Shown here: piece after piece, positions 17,201-25,772 of the stretch | Position numbering within the stretch: the first letter of the stretch is position 1 | Layout of the letters: each line of letters starts with the position of its first letter | Notes under the pieces: model-generated | The model's input: the letters and a program-made list of their open reading frames with translations, nothing else | Database searches by the model: none | Told to the model about the DNA's origin: nothing | Origin: JANOZM01 sp031429355 | GTDB lineage: Bacteria; Pseudomonadota; Gammaproteobacteria; Burkholderiales; Burkholderiaceae_E | Direction: 5' to 3' | Length of the DNA stretch: 64,000 nt | Assembly (NCBI GenBank): GCA_031429355.1 | Contig: JANOZM010000014.1 | Coordinates: 1-64,000, forward strand | Translations under genes and position numbers: made by a program

Positions 17201-17262
17201 GACTAATTTAACCAATTTATTAAATTAGTCTTGACTATTTTAATAAATGAGTTAAATTAGTC
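17201..17262 (+). promoter_or_regulatory. Double palindrome, probable operator/promoter of the AAA ATPase gene
   Basis: Two adjoining palindromic units of about 30 bp. Unit 1 has GACTAATTTA at 17201-17210 and its exact reverse complement TAAATTAGTC at 17221-17230. Unit 2 has GACTATTTTA at 17233-17242 against TTAAATTAGTC ending at 17262. The outermost arms, GACTAATTTAAC (17201-17212) and GTTAAATTAGTC (17251-17262), are also exact reverse complements. A TTGACT (17231-17236) and TAAATT (17253-17258) pair with 16-base spacing fits a sigma-70 promoter overlapping the palindromes, so a bound repressor would block it. The start codon follows at 17265. Confidence 0.6.
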
Positions 17263-17264
17263 GC

Positions 17265-18503
17265 ATGAAACGTTATCTTGATGATTTTGTTGCGGACGAT
17301 TTGCAACGAAAATTAGTATTCCTCACGGGTCCGCGCCAAGTGGGTAAAACGACACTTAGCACCCAACTAGGGCTGACCACGCGCCCTTTTCAATACCTCA
17401 ATTACGACGTCGCTGCCGATAGATTAACCATCCAACGCCAAAGTTGGTCCCCTGATTCAAAGCTTTTAGTTTTGGATGAACTGCACAAAATGTCCGACTG
17501 GAAACCATGGCTAAAAGGGGTAATTGACTCGCAAGCAAGCAGCGTTGCATCACTAAAAAATACAAGCGTAAAAAAGCAACAAATATTGGTAACCGGTAGC
17601 GCAAGAATGGACACCTTTCGGCAAAGCGGCGAATCACTTGCGGGACGGTTCTTAAGTTGGCGTTTGCATCCATTTTCAATTAAAGAGCTTGCTGACCAAA
17701 ACTTTACTGGCTCGCTGGCTGGCTCATCGACAAGTGCGGGTGCCTCAAACCAAATTAACAAGCCGCTCGATCACGATGCTCTGTTAACTCACCTTATGTT
17801 GCACGGTGGATTTCCGGAACCGTGTCTATCGCTCAGTACGGAAAACGCCGAACGTTGGCGAGATCAATACACGAAAGGTCTAATCCGCGAAGACATTTTG
17901 GAGTTTTCACGCCTGCATGAAGTAAACACAATGCGCATTTTGTTGGACCTACTGCGCGAGCGGGTGGGCTCGCCGCTGTCCTTAGCTTCGTTAGCGCGTG
18001 ATCTTAATGTTTCTCAACCAACGGTCAAACGTTTCATTGATATTTTGCAAGCGCTCTTTATCGTCTTTGTTGTGCAACCTTGGCACTTCAATATTGCACG
18101 ATCAATTTTACAAGCTCCAAAAATTTATTTTTACGACACGGGAATGATACGTGGCGAAGGGACCGAAATTGACGGTCTACGTTTTGAGAATGCAGCGGCT
18201 TGCATGTTACTAAAGCACGTTCACTTTTTACAGGACGGTAAAGCTAAAGCTGTGGACTTGCACTATTTAAGAAACAAAGAAGGTAACGAAATCGATTTCG
18301 CTCTTTCTGAAAATCAATCACTCACTCACATGATTGAATGCAAATGGAATGATTCCACTCCACATAAAGCGTTCACTAAATTTATCCCCTATTGGCCAAA
18401 GGCAAAAGCTGTTCAACTAGTGCGCCACTTGCGCAACAAAGAGCTGCGTAACGGCGTTTCAATTGAACAAGCCGCACCTTGGTTGGCTAGCTTGTCGGCT
18501 TAG
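17265..18503 (+). CDS. AAA-family ATPase with DUF4143 domain
   Basis: 412 residues. The N-terminal AAA_14-type ATPase shows Walker A FLTGPRQVGKTTLS (about residues 18-31), Walker B KLLVLDELHKM and a sensor-like ILVTGSARMDTFRQSGESLAGR. A central winged-helix-like part (SLASLARDLNVSQPTVKRFIDIL) precedes the DUF4143 region, which ends with a PD-(D/E)xK-like pattern: GNEIDFALSEN then HMIECKWN. Such proteins are widespread and sporadic; the nuclease-like C-terminus is often noted but their role is not settled. The gene is monocistronic, sits behind its own palindromic operator, and separates gcv from ure genes, so it may be a recent arrival. No partner toxin or antitoxin is visible. Confidence 0.85.
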   Translation: MKRYLDDFVADDLQRKLVFLTGPRQVGKTTLSTQLGLTTRPFQYLNYDVAADRLTIQRQSWSPDSKLLVLDELHKMSDWKPWLKGVIDSQASSVASLKNTSVKKQQILVTGSARMDTFRQSGESLAGRFLSWRLHPFSIKELADQNFTGSLAGSSTSAGASNQINKPLDHDALLTHLMLHGGFPEPCLSLSTENAERWRDQYTKGLIREDILEFSRLHEVNTMRILLDLLRERVGSPLSLASLARDLNVSQPTVKRFIDILQALFIVFVVQPWHFNIARSILQAPKIYFYDTGMIRGEGTEIDGLRFENAAACMLLKHVHFLQDGKAKAVDLHYLRNKEGNEIDFALSENQSLTHMIECKWNDSTPHKAFTKFIPYWPKAKAVQLVRHLRNKELRNGVSIEQAAPWLASLSA

Positions 18504-18513
18504 CCAAGTACAA

Positions 18514-19137
18514 CTAAACCAACATCCCGCGCTTTTCAATAAACTGCACAACTTGCGCAAGCCCTTCTTTAGATTTTAGATTTGTAAACTGCCAGGGACG
18601 CTCGCCGCGCTGCTTGCGGGTATCAGCATCCATAATTTCTAAAGAAGCACCGACGTAGGGTGCCAAGTCGGTTTTGTTTATCACCAACAAATCTGACTTA
18701 GTAATACCTGGACCGCCCTTGCGAGGTATTTTTTCGCCACCGGCTACATCGATCACATAAATAGTCAGGTCAGACAACTCCGGGCTAAAAGTAGCCGCCA
18801 AATTATCGCCGCCAGACTCGATAAACACGACATCCGCGTCGGGAAACTTTTGCAACATCCGATCCACAGCTTCTAAATTAATGGAGGCATCTTCTCTAAT
18901 TGCAGTGTGTGGACACCCACCCGTTTCAACACCCATAATGCGATCTGCCTCTAGGGCACCAGCTACCGTTAATAGTCGCTGATCTTCTTTGGTGTAAATA
19001 TCATTTGTGACCACCACTAAATCGTATTGATCCCGCATTGCTTTGCAGAGCATTTCAACCAAAGTCGTTTTACCAGAACCAACCGGCCCACCAACGCCAA
19101 CGCGTAATGGCGGATTTTTTTTAGTACGAATCGTCAT
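18514..19137 (-). CDS. ureG: Urease accessory GTPase UreG
   Basis: About 207 residues. SIMIBI-class GTPase that delivers nickel to apo-urease and powers active-site assembly. Seen: P-loop GVGGPVGSGKTTL, TNDIYTKEDQ, the nickel-binding region GVETGGCPHTAIREDASIN with its Cys-Pro-His, FIESGGDNLAATFSPEL, and NKTDLAPYVGA (guanine specificity). The ATG at 19137 is used; a TTG two codons earlier is the alternative. Last gene of the gate-protein/ureE/ureF/ureG set, 36 bases after ureF. The structural genes ureDABC lie about 15 kb away, an unusual split. Confidence 0.97.
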   Translation of the reverse strand: MTIRTKKNPPLRVGVGGPVGSGKTTLVEMLCKAMRDQYDLVVVTNDIYTKEDQRLLTVAGALEADRIMGVETGGCPHTAIREDASINLEAVDRMLQKFPDADVVFIESGGDNLAATFSPELSDLTIYVIDVAGGEKIPRKGGPGITKSDLLVINKTDLAPYVGASLEIMDADTRKQRGERPWQFTNLKSKEGLAQVVQFIEKRGMLV

Positions 19138-19173
19138 TTGCAAACTTTCATATTGAATCGAATTAATAGAATT

Positions 19174-19947
19174 TTACGAGCGATAAAGTCGTGTGTACAA
19201 AGTTTCGTGCTGGCTAGACAACAGCGCTAGACCTGGTGAAAAAGTTTGTAGGTCGCCACGCTCCATCTTTAACGCACTATTAACCGCCGCGATGCAATTA
19301 ACCCGTTGTGCACGAATGACTCGTTGAATAGCAGCCTGCCCTAAAGGAATCGATTTGCTACCAGCCATCACTTGACCTTCGAGCCAAGCAAATGCATAGG
19401 CTGTAGCGCCAAGCCTAATATCAACCCCTTCGAAAACCGCTAGTGCTGACATGACCGTTGGCAAGGCAACAGGACGCCGAGCCAATAAGGTTTGCCATTG
19501 GGCATTACCATGTGCCCAATCGCGCAATAACGCTTGCGCCGACCAACCCATTTGCTCGGTTTCTAAACGCAATTCTTCAGTTTCTCGTGACGCTAAAAAC
19601 CAATCATCTAATTCGAAAGCTTGGCGTTGACCCCTATCAATTTGAAGGCCAGACCAATGTTGATGTTGCAAACACCAAACCGGTAGCTCCAACAGGCCAA
19701 ACGCAAACTGTAGGCCCTCGGCCACCCAATTTTGCAGGCTAAGTTCATCGTTAACAATACCAGCCGCGACTGCCGACTCTAGGCCTTGGCTGTAACTAAA
19801 GGCACCTATTGGCAACGCCGGAGAACTGAGTTGCAAGGCCGCCAACAATTGTTCTTGCGAGGTCTCGTGAGGCCGCGAAATGTTTTGCTCCTGTAGCGAG
19901 CCCTTCTGCTGTCCCAAGCCCTGTTGCTGCACACTGACCTTAATCAT
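19174..19947 (-). CDS. ureF: Urease accessory protein UreF
   Basis: About 257 residues; the helical protein that joins UreD and UreG on apo-urease and gates GTP-driven nickel transfer. The family motif SPALPIGAFSYSQGLESAVAAG is intact. The C-terminus ETLYTRLYRS agrees with family ends. The ATG at 19947 overlaps the ureE stop by 8 bases (ATGATTAA), pointing to translational coupling; the longer reading to 19992 begins with TTG inside ureE. Before the core there are about 35 extra residues rich in glutamine (VQQQGLGQQKGSLQEQN), not part of the conserved fold. Confidence 0.95.
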   Translation of the reverse strand: MIKVSVQQQGLGQQKGSLQEQNISRPHETSQEQLLAALQLSSPALPIGAFSYSQGLESAVAAGIVNDELSLQNWVAEGLQFAFGLLELPVWCLQHQHWSGLQIDRGQRQAFELDDWFLASRETEELRLETEQMGWSAQALLRDWAHGNAQWQTLLARRPVALPTVMSALAVFEGVDIRLGATAYAFAWLEGQVMAGSKSIPLGQAAIQRVIRAQRVNCIAAVNSALKMERGDLQTFSPGLALLSSQHETLYTRLYRS

Positions 19948-20470
19948 GCGAGTGCCGATGTCCACCGCCATACGCACCGGCTTCCGGTTCAAAACTGGCC
20001 ATTTGTTCTAGCACTGTAACGCCTAAACGGACCAACATTTCTTTTAGCACATAGTCATATTCAAGCTTGAGATAACCATCGCCTATTTCTACTGGAACAT
20101 GGCGATTACCAAGATGATAGGTGGCGCGCATTAGGGTTATTGTATCGGTGGCCTTCACCAACAAAACGGCTTCTTGCGAGGCGAGTACATGAACAGTGCT
20201 TGAATCTTCGGCTTCTAATACATCACCGCCGCGAAGCACGGTGCCGCGCGGTAAAAACAAACCGGCTTCGCGACCATTGCTTAAGGTGACCAGTTGGCGA
20301 CTCACTTGGCGGCGATCAAATGGCAGTTCAAGCGTGGTCGATGCGGCTGTTTTAACCGCAGAATGATTGTTTGCTAATTTTTCTATGCGCAGTGGCGTTC
20401 CAACTACTGACCTATTACTTTCTGAACTATCACTTACCGAATCAGTTTTTGGGTTAATGGAAAAAGACAT
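19940..20470 (-). CDS. ureE: Urease accessory nickel chaperone UreE
   Basis: About 176 residues. UreE dimers bind nickel and pass it to UreG. The N-terminal domain shows LELPFDRRQVSRQLVTLSNGREAGLFLPRG; the C-terminal metal domain includes ATYHLGNRHVPVEI with the conserved dimer-interface histidine, then DYVLKEMLVRLGVTV. The tail GGGHRHSHD is a short histidine-rich extension for extra nickel. A segment of about 30 residues rich in Ser/Asn precedes the core. The ATG at 20470 overlaps the 3' end of the gate-domain gene by 17 bases; the longer TTG reading to 20491 overlaps further. Confidence 0.95.
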   Translation of the reverse strand: MSFSINPKTDSVSDSSESNRSVVGTPLRIEKLANNHSAVKTAASTTLELPFDRRQVSRQLVTLSNGREAGLFLPRGTVLRGGDVLEAEDSSTVHVLASQEAVLLVKATDTITLMRATYHLGNRHVPVEIGDGYLKLEYDYVLKEMLVRLGVTVLEQMASFEPEAGAYGGGHRHSHD

Positions 20471-21692
20471 ACGCCACCCAAATCGCTGCAATCACCCCAG
20501 CCATATCCGCCAACAATCCGTAAGTTATTGCGTAGCGTGTTTTATTAATTCCGACCGAACCAAAGTACAACGCAATAATGTAAAACGTTGTATCCGAGGA
20601 GCCCTGCAAAATGCTAACTAACTTACCGACAAACGAATCGACTCCGTAGGTTTTCATAGCATCAATCATCATGCCGCGCGCACCACTACCGCTAATCGAT
20701 TTCATTAACGCAGTTGGTAATGCGGGCGTGAAATCGGTGTTTAAGCCCAGCAGCGAAAACAACCAACTAAAGCCGCTGACGATCATCCCCAACACACCCG
20801 AGTTGCGCAACACGCTAATAGCCACCAACATCCCCACTAGGTACGGAATGATTTTTAAGGAGGTTTCGATACCGCCCTTAGCCCCTTCGATAAACGCCTC
20901 GTAGGCATTTACTTTTTTAATCACGGCCCCAATTAAAAACGCCACAATAATGCTGAGCAAAATTAGAGTGCTAGATACTTTCGAGACTAATTGAATTTCT
21001 GTGCGACTTAAATACTGTGTGAAGTACCAAACAATACCGACCACAAACGCAGTCATCCCACCCAACCAAGCTAAAAGCACTGGATCTAAAAGATTAATAC
21101 GCTGCTTAAGCGATACGGCTATTAGTGCAACCAAGGTGCCGGCATAAGTTGCGATTAAAGTTGGTATAAAAATATCGGTAGGATCTGCAGCACCTAAAAC
21201 CGCCCGCTGTGCAATAACGGTTAACGGAATTAACGTAAGGCCAGCGGTTTGCAATACCAAAAACATTAACTGCGCATTACTCGCTTCATCGGGTTTGGGA
21301 TTCAAGGTTTGCAAACTTTGCATCGCCTTTAAGCCAATTGGTGTGGCTGCATTATCTAGGCCCAAAAAATTAGCCGAATAGTTCATCACCATTAGACCAG
21401 TTGCGGGGTGATTTTTAGGCACTTCAGGAAAAATACGTGAGAAGAAAGGAGCAATAAACCGAGCCACAAACGCAATGGCACCAGCCCGTTCGCCTACATT
21501 TAAAATGCCTTGCCAAAACGTCATTACCCCAGCTAAAGGCAAGGCAATATCCATCACCGCAATTTTTGCGGAATCGAACGTACCATCGACAATTCTTTTA
21601 AAAACTTCGTTGTCGCCAAAAAATAGCCACTGAACCAAAGCGGCGGCAAAACCAACAACAAAAAACGCGGTCCAAATATAGGTAAGAGCCAT
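20454..21692 (-). CDS. Gate-domain membrane protein (fused SpmA/SpmB-like nucleoside recognition protein)
   Basis: About 412 residues, strongly hydrophobic. Two nucleoside-recognition (Gate) domains are fused: the first half has DIALPLAGVMTFWQGILNV and MVMNYSANFLGLDNAATPIGLKAM, as in SpmA; the second half has IEGAKGGIETSLKIIPYLVGMLVAISVLRNSGVL and SVGINKTRYA, as in SpmB. Gate proteins are related to concentrative nucleoside transporters, but substrates of the SpmAB type are not established. The gene overlaps ureE by 17 bases and heads the ureEFG set, so its product may serve urease-linked nitrogen uptake or metal handling; this is inference. The ATG at 21692 is preferred; a GTG at 21701 is possible. 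Confidence 0.85.
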   Translation of the reverse strand: MALTYIWTAFFVVGFAAALVQWLFFGDNEVFKRIVDGTFDSAKIAVMDIALPLAGVMTFWQGILNVGERAGAIAFVARFIAPFFSRIFPEVPKNHPATGLMVMNYSANFLGLDNAATPIGLKAMQSLQTLNPKPDEASNAQLMFLVLQTAGLTLIPLTVIAQRAVLGAADPTDIFIPTLIATYAGTLVALIAVSLKQRINLLDPVLLAWLGGMTAFVVGIVWYFTQYLSRTEIQLVSKVSSTLILLSIIVAFLIGAVIKKVNAYEAFIEGAKGGIETSLKIIPYLVGMLVAISVLRNSGVLGMIVSGFSWLFSLLGLNTDFTPALPTALMKSISGSGARGMMIDAMKTYGVDSFVGKLVSILQGSSDTTFYIIALYFGSVGINKTRYAITYGLLADMAGVIAAIWVAYVFFH

Positions 21693-21773
21693 AGTTCGCA
21701 CTGTAAACGATTCTGCAAGCTTTTGCCTGGCCTTTGCGATTTTTACTAATTATTACTGCACAGCTTTTCGGCA

Positions 21774-21801
21774 TTGTTGTGGAGTTGGTTTTTGTTACAC
21801 T
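21774..21801 (+). promoter_or_regulatory. Candidate sigma-70 promoter for the AmpG-like operon
   Basis: TTGTTG at 21774-21779 and TACACT at 21796-21801 are separated by 16 bases. The ATG of the AmpG-like gene is at 21808, so a start site about 7 bases after the -10 box would give a transcript with almost no leader. No Shine-Dalgarno sequence is visible. The gate-domain gene is divergent, so the 115-base gap should also hold its promoter. Weak evidence based on matches only. Confidence 0.35.
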
Positions 21802-21807
21802 CCATCT

Positions 21808-23130
21808 ATGAACCCAAGCAGCCCTAACACCAACTCCGCGCAAAACGGCCAATCAGTTTCGCCGTGGCAGTGGATTCCCAGCTTATACATTGCTCAGTCC
21901 CTACCTTATGTAGTGGTGATGTCTTTGTCCGTTGTGATGTATAAAAACTTGGGGCTGTCGAATACCGATATCGCGCTGTATACCAGCTGGTTGTATTTAC
22001 CCTGGGTGATTAAACCCTTGTGGGCCCCTTTAATCGAGTTAATCAGTACGCCCCGTCGCTGGATTTGGGTGATGCAAAGTTTAGTTGGAATTGCACTGGC
22101 ATTAGTGGCCTTTATTATCCCTACCGAATTTGGCGTGCGCCTAAGTTTGGCGATTTTTTGGCTAATGGCTTTTAGTTCGGCCACTCACGATATTGCTGCC
22201 GACGGGTTTTATCTTTCCGCCCTTCCAACGCACCAACAAGCGGCCTTTGTAGGAGTCCGTAGTACCTTTTATCGTGTTGGCAATATTGTTGGCCAAGGCC
22301 TTATTGTTTACTTAGTTGGTATTGCCATTGAAAAACTTGGCGACCCAAAGCAGGCTTGGCTTTGGGCAATGTTATTTTTGGCTGCGTTATTTTTATTATC
22401 GGCCATTTATCACCGATCATTTTTGCCGTATCCAGTTGTTCAAACCAACGAAACCGCTAGCAAACCAAGGTTAACCTTCAAAGAAGTTATTAGCCATTTC
22501 GGCCACACATTTAGCAGTTTTTTTGTACGTAAAGACATTTGGGTGATTTTGTCTTTTCTGTTGCTCTTTAGGCTGGGCGAAGCGCAAGCGCTAAAACTAG
22601 TAACGCCATTTTTATTAGACCCTATTAGTAAAGGTGGTCTCGGGCTAACCACCGCGCAAATTGGTTTGGTGTATGGAACCATTGGTGTGTTAGCACTCGT
22701 GTGCGGGGGTTTATTAGGTGGCTACGCAATTTCACGCAAGGGCTTACGCTTTTGGTTGTGGCCCATGTTAATTTCATGCCATCTACCCAATTTAGTTTTT
22801 GTTTATTTATCAACCGCACAGCCCAATAATCTCTACCTCATTAGCAGCATGATTGCGATAGAGCAGTTTGGTTATGGGTTCGGTTTTGCGGCTTATTTGC
22901 TCTACATGATGATGGTTGCAGAGGGCCCTCACAAGACAGCACATTACTCGTTGTGCACCGGGTTTATGGCCCTTGGCATGATGCTGCCAGGAATGGTTAG
23001 TGGCTGGATACAGGCCCAGCTGGGCTACCCAAACTTTTTCATTTGGGTTTGTATTGCAACGCTGCCATCGTTAGTAGCAGCCGTCTTTGTAAAGATAGAC
23101 CCAAGCTTTGGTCGTAAAGAACAAGTCTAA
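21808..23130 (+). CDS. AmpG-like MFS permease (muropeptide transporter family)
   Basis: 440 residues with about 12 membrane helices. The N-terminal half follows the AmpG/PAT pattern: SLYIAQSLPYVVVMSLSVVMYKNLGLSNTDIALYTSWLYLPWVIKPLWAP (read in pieces), then FSSATHDIAADGFYLS with the conserved ATHDIAADG loop. AmpG imports GlcNAc-anhydroMurNAc peptides released during wall turnover. Identity as a muropeptide permease is supported by the neighbours: nagX, a DigH-like glycan hydrolase and amiD follow within short gaps (24, 8 and 81 bases) on the same strand. The exact substrate may differ from that of E. coli AmpG. Confidence 0.82.
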   Translation: MNPSSPNTNSAQNGQSVSPWQWIPSLYIAQSLPYVVVMSLSVVMYKNLGLSNTDIALYTSWLYLPWVIKPLWAPLIELISTPRRWIWVMQSLVGIALALVAFIIPTEFGVRLSLAIFWLMAFSSATHDIAADGFYLSALPTHQQAAFVGVRSTFYRVGNIVGQGLIVYLVGIAIEKLGDPKQAWLWAMLFLAALFLLSAIYHRSFLPYPVVQTNETASKPRLTFKEVISHFGHTFSSFFVRKDIWVILSFLLLFRLGEAQALKLVTPFLLDPISKGGLGLTTAQIGLVYGTIGVLALVCGGLLGGYAISRKGLRFWLWPMLISCHLPNLVFVYLSTAQPNNLYLISSMIAIEQFGYGFGFAAYLLYMMMVAEGPHKTAHYSLCTGFMALGMMLPGMVSGWIQAQLGYPNFFIWVCIATLPSLVAAVFVKIDPSFGRKEQV

Positions 23131-23154
23131 ATTGGCAATTACTAAATCAATCCA

Positions 23155-24372
23155 ATGAATCAACGTTTAATTTCGCTAGATGCCTTTCGTGGTTTTACGA
23201 TTGTTGGCATGCTGATCGTCAATAACCCTGGCGATTGGAGTAATTTGTATCCGCAGTTGGCTCACGCAAAGTGGCATGGCTGGACGTTTACCGACTGGAT
23301 TTTTCCATTCTTTTTATTTATTGTTGGCATGTCGATGGCATTTTCCTTGCAAGCAAAAGGCATTAGTCCAACGGAAAATTTGCTAAACAAAAATTCAAGT
23401 CGAGGCACAGCCAGCCAAAACAATCAAAGCACAAGCAGTCTATCGTCCTTACGTTTAGCGGCTTTAATTTCGTTAACTCGACGCGCACTGACTATTTTCG
23501 CAATTGGTTTGTTTCTAAATTGGATTCCAAATTTTGATTTAAACACCATTCGTATTCCCGGCGTATTGCAACGTATTGCGCTGTGCACAATGTTGGCTGC
23601 ACCCCTAGTTATTTATTGCTCGACTAAAACGCTGGCGGTCAGCAGCTTAGCCCTACTTTGCATTTACTCGTTCTTAATGCTTCACGTTGCGGTGCCAGAT
23701 GCCAACGGCATTGTTAATACTGGGCTTTTAGAGGCGGGGCGCGATACCGGTGCTTTTGTTGATCGTTGGCTTCTATCGGGCCATCTGTGGGCAAGCGCTA
23801 AAACATGGGACCCCGAAGGGGTATTAAGCTCGTTGCCGGCCATTGCTAGTTTGTTGCTAGGATCTATCGCAGGTCGTTATTTGCTAAGCCCTAAAGACGG
23901 TGCTGAAAAAACCGTGTGGATGTTGCTTGTCGGCTTGCTAGCGCTTTGGATTGGCGCAATTTTAGACTCGGTTTTAATGCCAATTAACAAACCTTTGTGG
24001 ACCCCGTCGTACGCAATTTTTATGACGGGATGGGCTTTAATTGTGTTCGCCGCATTTTATTGGTTGATGGATGCAAGTAACGATAGAAAAATAAAAGAAC
24101 AATCCCAGCGCTGGTTCAAGCCGCTCACAATTATGGGAATGAATGCATTATTTTTATTTGCGCTCTCGGGACTGGTCGCCAAGGCTTTGAACTTTATTAA
24201 GTTTGGGGAAATCGGGCAACAAATTAATTTAAAGCAAATGCTTTACTCACCACTGAAGGCGATTGGCTTTAGCCCAGTAAATAGTTCGTTGCTGTTTGCC
24301 ATTTTATTTTTGTTAAGTTTTTACGCAATTGCTTGGGCGATGTGGAAACGCAATTGGTTTGTAAAAGTTTAA
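23155..24372 (+). CDS. nagX: NagX-like membrane acyltransferase (heparan-glucosaminide acetyltransferase family)
   Basis: 405 residues, roughly ten membrane helices. The N-terminus RLISLDAFRGFTIVGMLIVNNPGDW and DWIFPFFLFIVGMSMAFS are signatures of the HGSNAT/DUF5009 (NagX) family; human HGSNAT acetylates terminal glucosamine across a membrane. NagX genes recur in GlcNAc utilisation clusters, where transport or transacetylation roles have been proposed. Here it lies between an AmpG-like permease and a glycan hydrolase. After the second helix there is a low-complexity Ser/Asn/Gln stretch of about 25 residues (NKNSSRGTASQNNQSTSSLS), probably a loop insertion. Biochemical role not settled. Confidence 0.85.
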   Translation: MNQRLISLDAFRGFTIVGMLIVNNPGDWSNLYPQLAHAKWHGWTFTDWIFPFFLFIVGMSMAFSLQAKGISPTENLLNKNSSRGTASQNNQSTSSLSSLRLAALISLTRRALTIFAIGLFLNWIPNFDLNTIRIPGVLQRIALCTMLAAPLVIYCSTKTLAVSSLALLCIYSFLMLHVAVPDANGIVNTGLLEAGRDTGAFVDRWLLSGHLWASAKTWDPEGVLSSLPAIASLLLGSIAGRYLLSPKDGAEKTVWMLLVGLLALWIGAILDSVLMPINKPLWTPSYAIFMTGWALIVFAAFYWLMDASNDRKIKEQSQRWFKPLTIMGMNALFLFALSGLVAKALNFIKFGEIGQQINLKQMLYSPLKAIGFSPVNSSLLFAILFLLSFYAIAWAMWKRNWFVKV

Positions 24373-24380
24373 AGTTAGCC

Positions 24381-25691
24381 ATGAACCTGTCACCTATTTT
24401 ATTGTTTGCAATTGTTATCAGCGCCCTCACGTTTTCGTTTGCAGCTTCGGCTCAAGAATCTGCAACTGACAAACCCGCCCTTACTAAAAAGGCCAACGGC
24501 AACCCAAGTAAGAGCTTCAGAGCCGCTTGGGTTGCAACGGTTGCTAACATCGATTGGCCTAGCAAAAAAGGGCTAACTGCAGAACAACAAGCGGCCGAAA
24601 TTACAGCCATAGTCAATCGGGCAAAACAAGTCGGATTAAACGCACTGATATTGCAAGTGCGTCCTAGCGCCGATGCAATTTACCCCTCAGCACTTGAACC
24701 ATGGTCAGAGTTTTTAAGTGGCTCGCAAGGCTTGGCACCGCAATGCGCTAAACTACCCTGTACACCATGGGACCCATTGCAATATTGGATTACCACTGCT
24801 CACGCAGCTGGCATTCAAATTCACGCATGGTTCAACCCCTACCGAGCTGGTCATCCACAAGAACGCTCACCTAAAGCCAGCAATCATGTCAGCAAAACAT
24901 TAGGCAACGTAGTGCAAAGCTATGGTGACTTTTTATGGCTAGATCCGGGGCAAATCGCAGCTAGTGAGCATACCCTAGCCGTCATTCGTGATGTGCTAAC
25001 GCGCTATGCGATTGATGGCGTTCATATTGATGATTACTTTTATCCGTATCCAATTACCGCTGCGGCTGCAGAGGCACAAGATGTTTCAAGTCCCGGCAAT
25101 ATCGAGTTTCCCGACGACTTAAGTTGGCAAGCGTATGTTATTGCCGGAGGACCATTAAGCAAGCCCGATTGGCGGCGCGATAATGTGAATCAGTTTGTTG
25201 AACGCTTATATAAAATGATTCAAACCATTAAGCCAAAAGTACAGTTAGGCATTAGCCCCTTTGGCATTGGCAAACCGAGTTTACGTCCGGCAAACATAAA
25301 AGGCTTTAGCCAATACGATGCACTTTACGCTGACGTAGAGTTATGGTTTAACCAAGGTTGGTTAGATTATTTAGCCCCGCAATTGTATTGGAAGCGTGAC
25401 GCTGTCAACCAAGGTTTTGAACCTTTGCTCGACTATTGGATTTCGCAAAATACCAAAAACAAACTGATTTATTCGGGGCTATACACTAGTCGATTACTCG
25501 CCGGAACTGGGGCACAAGTATGGCCCGCCGAAGAAATTACGGAGCAATTAAAAATAATCGACCGTAAGCGTAAAACGGATAATTACATTAACGGCCATAT
25601 TCATTTTAGTATGAAGGCCATTATGCAAAATACCGACGGTATTGCCGACAAATTGCAGCAATACTTTGCAGAAACCGACGCGTTGCAATAA
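24381..25691 (+). CDS. DigH-like glycoside hydrolase (GHL10/DUF187 family)
   Basis: About 436 residues. A signal peptide ends near SFAASAQ (about residue 25), so the enzyme is periplasmic or exported. The catalytic barrel begins with RAAWVATVANIDWPSKKG and continues with ALILQVRPSADAIYPS, IQIHAWFNPYRAGHP, AIDGVHIDDYFYPYP (likely acidic active-site residues D-D) and VQLGISPFGIGKP, DYLAPQLYW. These are GHL10 features; E. coli DigH (YddW) of this family cleaves peptidoglycan glycan strands that have lost their peptides. With an AmiD amidase directly downstream, the pair would strip and cut such strands. The ATG at 24381 sits just before the signal peptide; the reading from 24333 starts with TTG inside nagX. 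Confidence 0.87.
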   Translation: MNLSPILLFAIVISALTFSFAASAQESATDKPALTKKANGNPSKSFRAAWVATVANIDWPSKKGLTAEQQAAEITAIVNRAKQVGLNALILQVRPSADAIYPSALEPWSEFLSGSQGLAPQCAKLPCTPWDPLQYWITTAHAAGIQIHAWFNPYRAGHPQERSPKASNHVSKTLGNVVQSYGDFLWLDPGQIAASEHTLAVIRDVLTRYAIDGVHIDDYFYPYPITAAAAEAQDVSSPGNIEFPDDLSWQAYVIAGGPLSKPDWRRDNVNQFVERLYKMIQTIKPKVQLGISPFGIGKPSLRPANIKGFSQYDALYADVELWFNQGWLDYLAPQLYWKRDAVNQGFEPLLDYWISQNTKNKLIYSGLYTSRLLAGTGAQVWPAEEITEQLKIIDRKRKTDNYINGHIHFSMKAIMQNTDGIADKLQQYFAETDALQ

Positions 25692-25772
25692 ACCCGTATT
25701 GTCGCCTATGAAAAACCCACTAAAAGTTGCAGAACTATGTTTATCCAAATCCTACGGCAGTATTTTCAATCC

